This document shows positions 61,932 to 64,000 of a DNA stretch of 64,000 nucleotides, one piece after another (the first letter of the stretch is position 1; every line of letters starts with the position of its first letter). Location of the stretch: contig JACPYL010000018.1 in NCBI GenBank assembly GCA_016196065.1, positions 62,001 to 126,000 on the forward strand, given 5' to 3'. The stretch comes from Acidobacteriota bacterium. Lineage in GTDB: Bacteria; Acidobacteriota; Terriglobia; Terriglobales; Acidobacteriaceae. The notes beneath the pieces were generated by a model. That model was not told the origin of the DNA and searched no databases. It saw only the letters and a list, made by a program, of their open reading frames with translations. A program made the translations under genes and the position numbers.

Positions 61932-62426
61932 ATGAACGCACACTTCAACGCTTTGTTTCTTTGCACGGGAAACTCCGCCCGCTCCATCATGGCGGAAGCT
62001 CTCCTGAATCACAGGGGTAACGCCCAATTCACTGCTTACAGCGCAGGCAGTCATCCCGCGGGACAAGTGCGCCCGGAAGCGCTAAGGCAGCTCGAAAGTG
62101 CGAGCATCTCTGCAGCCGGTCTGCGGAGCAAGAGCTGGGATGAATTTGTCCGCCCCGGCGCACCCGTTATGAACTTCGTATTTACCGTCTGTGACAACGC
62201 AGCCAACGAAATGTGCCCGGTCTGGCCCGGTCAACCGATGACCGCACACTGGGGGATTCCGGACCCCGCAGCGGTGAAAGGCGAGGCCGCCGAAATCGAG
62301 CGCGCGTTTCGCAACGCGTTCTTCCTCCTCGACCGCCGCATCGGATTGTTTCTTTCTCTCCCGTTAACGACCTTGGACAGTCTTGCATTGAAGAAGGCCG
62401 TTGACGAAATCGGACGCCAGCCGTGA
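61932..62426 (+). CDS. arsC: Thioredoxin-type arsenate reductase
   Basis: The 164-residue protein is of the low-molecular-weight phosphatase-like ArsC class. The P-loop is CTGNSARS (nucleophile C11, R17). The redox pair is C87 and C95 in '[12 protein letters not shown]', and D111 in 'WGIPDPA' is the general acid. It reduces As(V) to As(III), recycled by thioredoxin. It follows arsM by 18 bp and its stop overlaps the acr3 start (GTGA), so reduction is directly coupled to efflux. Confidence 0.95.
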   Translation: MNAHFNALFLCTGNSARSIMAEALLNHRGNAQFTAYSAGSHPAGQVRPEALRQLESASISAAGLRSKSWDEFVRPGAPVMNFVFTVCDNAANEMCPVWPGQPMTAHWGIPDPAAVKGEAAEIERAFRNAFFLLDRRIGLFLSLPLTTLDSLALKKAVDEIGRQP

Positions 62427-63502
62427 GCACAAGCAACCGCCTCAGTTTTCTGGACCGCTATCTCACCGCCTGGATATTTGCCGCGATGGCGCTCGGCGTG
62501 ACTTTGGGATGGCTTGCCCCCGGCATCGTTCCCTTCCTCAATGGCTTCAGCATTGGTACCACTTCGATTCCGATCGCGGTGGGACTCATCGTGATGATGT
62601 ATCCGCCATTCACAAAGGTGCGGTATGAGGAATTGCACGAAGTCTTCCGCAACAAAATCGTGCTCGGTTTATCCCTGATTCAGAACTGGATAATCGGGCC
62701 GGTTCTGATGTTCATATTGGCAGTCGTGTTTCTGCGCGGATACCCGGAATACATGGCGGGCCTGATCATGATCGGCCTGGCGCGCTGCATTGCGATGGTG
62801 ATCGTGTGGAACGAACTCGCAAAAGGCGACACGGAATATGCCGCTGGGCTGGTGGCATTCAACTCGGTTTTTCAGGTCCTTTTCTATTCGCTTTACGCCT
62901 GGATCTTCATCACGTTGCTTCCCGCCAAGCTCGGCCTTCAAGGCGCCGTGGTTCATGTCTCGATGGGGGCGATCGCAAAAAGCGTTTTCATCTACCTTGG
63001 CATTCCTTTTCTTGCTGGCATGCTTACCCGCGTTGTCCTTCTAAGAACAAAAGGACGCGAGTGGTATGACCACAACTTCATTCCGCGCGTGAGTCCCCTG
63101 ACGTTGCTCGCCCTCCTGTTCACCATCGTCGTGATGTTCTCTCTTAAGGGTGATTACATCGTGCGGCTGCCGTTCGATGTCCTTCGGATAGCCCTACCGC
63201 TCCTGATCTATTTTGTGGTGATGTTCCTCGTCTCGTTCTATATGGGGAGGAAGCTGGGAGCCGACTACTCGAAAACCGCCACGCTCGCCTTCACTGCTGC
63301 GTCGAATAATTTCGAACTGGCAATCGCCGTCGCGGTCTCGGTGTTTGGCATCAACTCGGGAGCAGCGTTCGCGGCTGTCATTGGTCCACTCGTCGAAGTG
63401 CCGGTGATGATCGCCTTAGTGAATGTAGCGCTTCATTTTCAGCGTCGCTATTTTCCGGCTTCGAAAGTGGGCGCGACCGAGATGGTGGGTTCCGCGAGGT
63501 AG
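62423..63502 (+). CDS. acr3: ACR3-family arsenite efflux transporter
   Basis: The 359-residue protein has ten predicted membrane helices and ACR3 signatures: '[20 protein letters not shown]', '[17 protein letters not shown]', and '[19 protein letters not shown]' with the conserved Cys C122. '[19 protein letters not shown]' and '[20 protein letters not shown]' follow near the C-terminus. It exports As(III) across the inner membrane using the proton gradient. The GTG start overlaps the arsC stop. This is the last gene of the operon. Confidence 0.96.
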   Translation: MSTSNRLSFLDRYLTAWIFAAMALGVTLGWLAPGIVPFLNGFSIGTTSIPIAVGLIVMMYPPFTKVRYEELHEVFRNKIVLGLSLIQNWIIGPVLMFILAVVFLRGYPEYMAGLIMIGLARCIAMVIVWNELAKGDTEYAAGLVAFNSVFQVLFYSLYAWIFITLLPAKLGLQGAVVHVSMGAIAKSVFIYLGIPFLAGMLTRVVLLRTKGREWYDHNFIPRVSPLTLLALLFTIVVMFSLKGDYIVRLPFDVLRIALPLLIYFVVMFLVSFYMGRKLGADYSKTATLAFTAASNNFELAIAVAVSVFGINSGAAFAAVIGPLVEVPVMIALVNVALHFQRRYFPASKVGATEMVGSAR

Positions 63503-63518
63503 GCCAACCGCCCCAGTG

Positions 63519-64000
63519 TCACTCCGCCCCTTCCTCATCAGTAATCCCGATCTTCGACAGCCGATAGCGCAGCGCGTTCCGCGATAGCCCCAGCAGTCTC
63601 GCCGCTTGCGACTTGTTTCCACCGGCACGTTTCAGTGCTTCGCGGATCATCTCGTCTTCCCACTGATCGAGGGTCACACCATCGGGCAGGAAACGGTCTC
63701 CCGAAGATGCGGGGCGGTTTCTGGGAGAGTCGAGGTGGATGTCATCCACTTCCAGCTTGCTGGTTTTCGCGAGCGCGCAGGCACGTTCGATCACATTCTG
63801 CAATTCGCGCACGTTGCCTGGCCAGTAGTGGCTGAGTAGCAGGTTGTTGGCCTCACGCGAAATCGCAGTCACTTGCCTGCCCGAGTCGCTGGCGAACTTC
63901 CTCAAGAAAAGGTTGACCAGGTCGGGGATATCTTCTTTATGGTCGCGTAACGGCGGGATGTCGATGGGAACTACATTGAGCCGGTAATAGAGATCCTCGC
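63519..64000 (-). CDS. Sigma54-dependent transcriptional activator, C-terminal part
   Basis: The gene continues past the right edge; about 160 C-terminal codons are present. The edge reads EDLYYRLNVVPIDIPPLRDH, part of the sigma54-interacting AAA+ core. 'YWPGNVRELQNVIERACALA' includes the R-finger/sensor 2 region (WPGNVREL). A linker leads to a Fis-type HTH ('MIREALKRAGGNKSQAARLL' and 'LSRNALRYRLSKIGI'). It activates sigma54 promoters as a hexameric ATPase. Whether it has a receiver or another N-terminal input domain cannot be seen. It is convergent with acr3, 16 bp apart. Confidence 0.93.
   Translation of the reverse strand, partial: EDLYYRLNVVPIDIPPLRDHKEDIPDLVNLFLRKFASDSGRQVTAISREANNLLLSHYWPGNVRELQNVIERACALAKTSKLEVDDIHLDSPRNRPASSGDRFLPDGVTLDQWEDEMIREALKRAGGNKSQAARLLGLSRNALRYRLSKIGITDEEGAE

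Overview
The window looks like chromosomal DNA from an Acidobacteriota bacterium (Koribacter/Terriglobia-like). This is inferred from gene content and GC-rich codon use, not from a marker gene. Supporting traits are several large Oar-like or TonB-dependent receptors, three CRTAC1 (FG-GAP plus ASPIC/UnbV) proteins, two Ser/Thr kinases with TPR tails, winged-helix proteins fused to a membrane anchor and beta-propeller, a BlaI/M56 pair, and short dispersed intergenic repeats. I found no rRNA, tRNA, CRISPR array or insertion sequence.

Layout: 1-1145 holds the 5' end of a sugar isomerase/epimerase-like gene behind a sigma70-type promoter with two LacI-like sites, then a secreted LamG protein. 1259-2764 is an aldehyde dehydrogenase. 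2935-6202 is a blaI-M56-repeat protein operon with tandem operators in its promoter. 6422-8105 has a VOC-SpoIIE phosphatase fusion and a small membrane protein. 8359-11640 is an AT-richer, probably acquired two-gene module: a nucleotidyltransferase followed by a Type II-like adenine methyltransferase whose N-terminus looks like a 2H phosphoesterase. This is the best candidate for an undescribed system. 11733-14724 is an ECF sigma and kinase-TPR pair, followed by two small secreted proteins and a DHFR-like reductase (14898-17075).

17200-28632 is a carbohydrate block: SSS symporter, SGNH hydrolase, GH130-like enzyme, a three-gene operon (debranching-type glycosidase, GH13, sugar-porter MFS) and a CRTAC1 protein. 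28721-40783 is rich in signalling and scaffold proteins: winged-helix/TolB sensor, HExxH protein, two more CRTAC1 proteins, kinase-TPR, and TPR protein. 40848-47330 has a membrane-bound winged-helix regulator divergent from an Oar-like receptor that carries an in-frame TAA stop, then a TPR lipoprotein or periplasmic protein. 47429-52340 has a PfkB sugar kinase, GH37 trehalase and an ABC-2 exporter.

52603-57872 is a co-directional DUF4331/TPR/TonB-receptor set whose last two genes overlap. 57922-60447 is a secreted FecR/DUF6600-type protein. 60656-63502 is an arsenic operon (arsR-arsM-arsC-acr3) whose regulator appears to be leaderless. The window ends inside a sigma54-dependent response activator (63519-64000).

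Functions are inferred from motifs and family knowledge read directly from the translated sequence. No database search was run.
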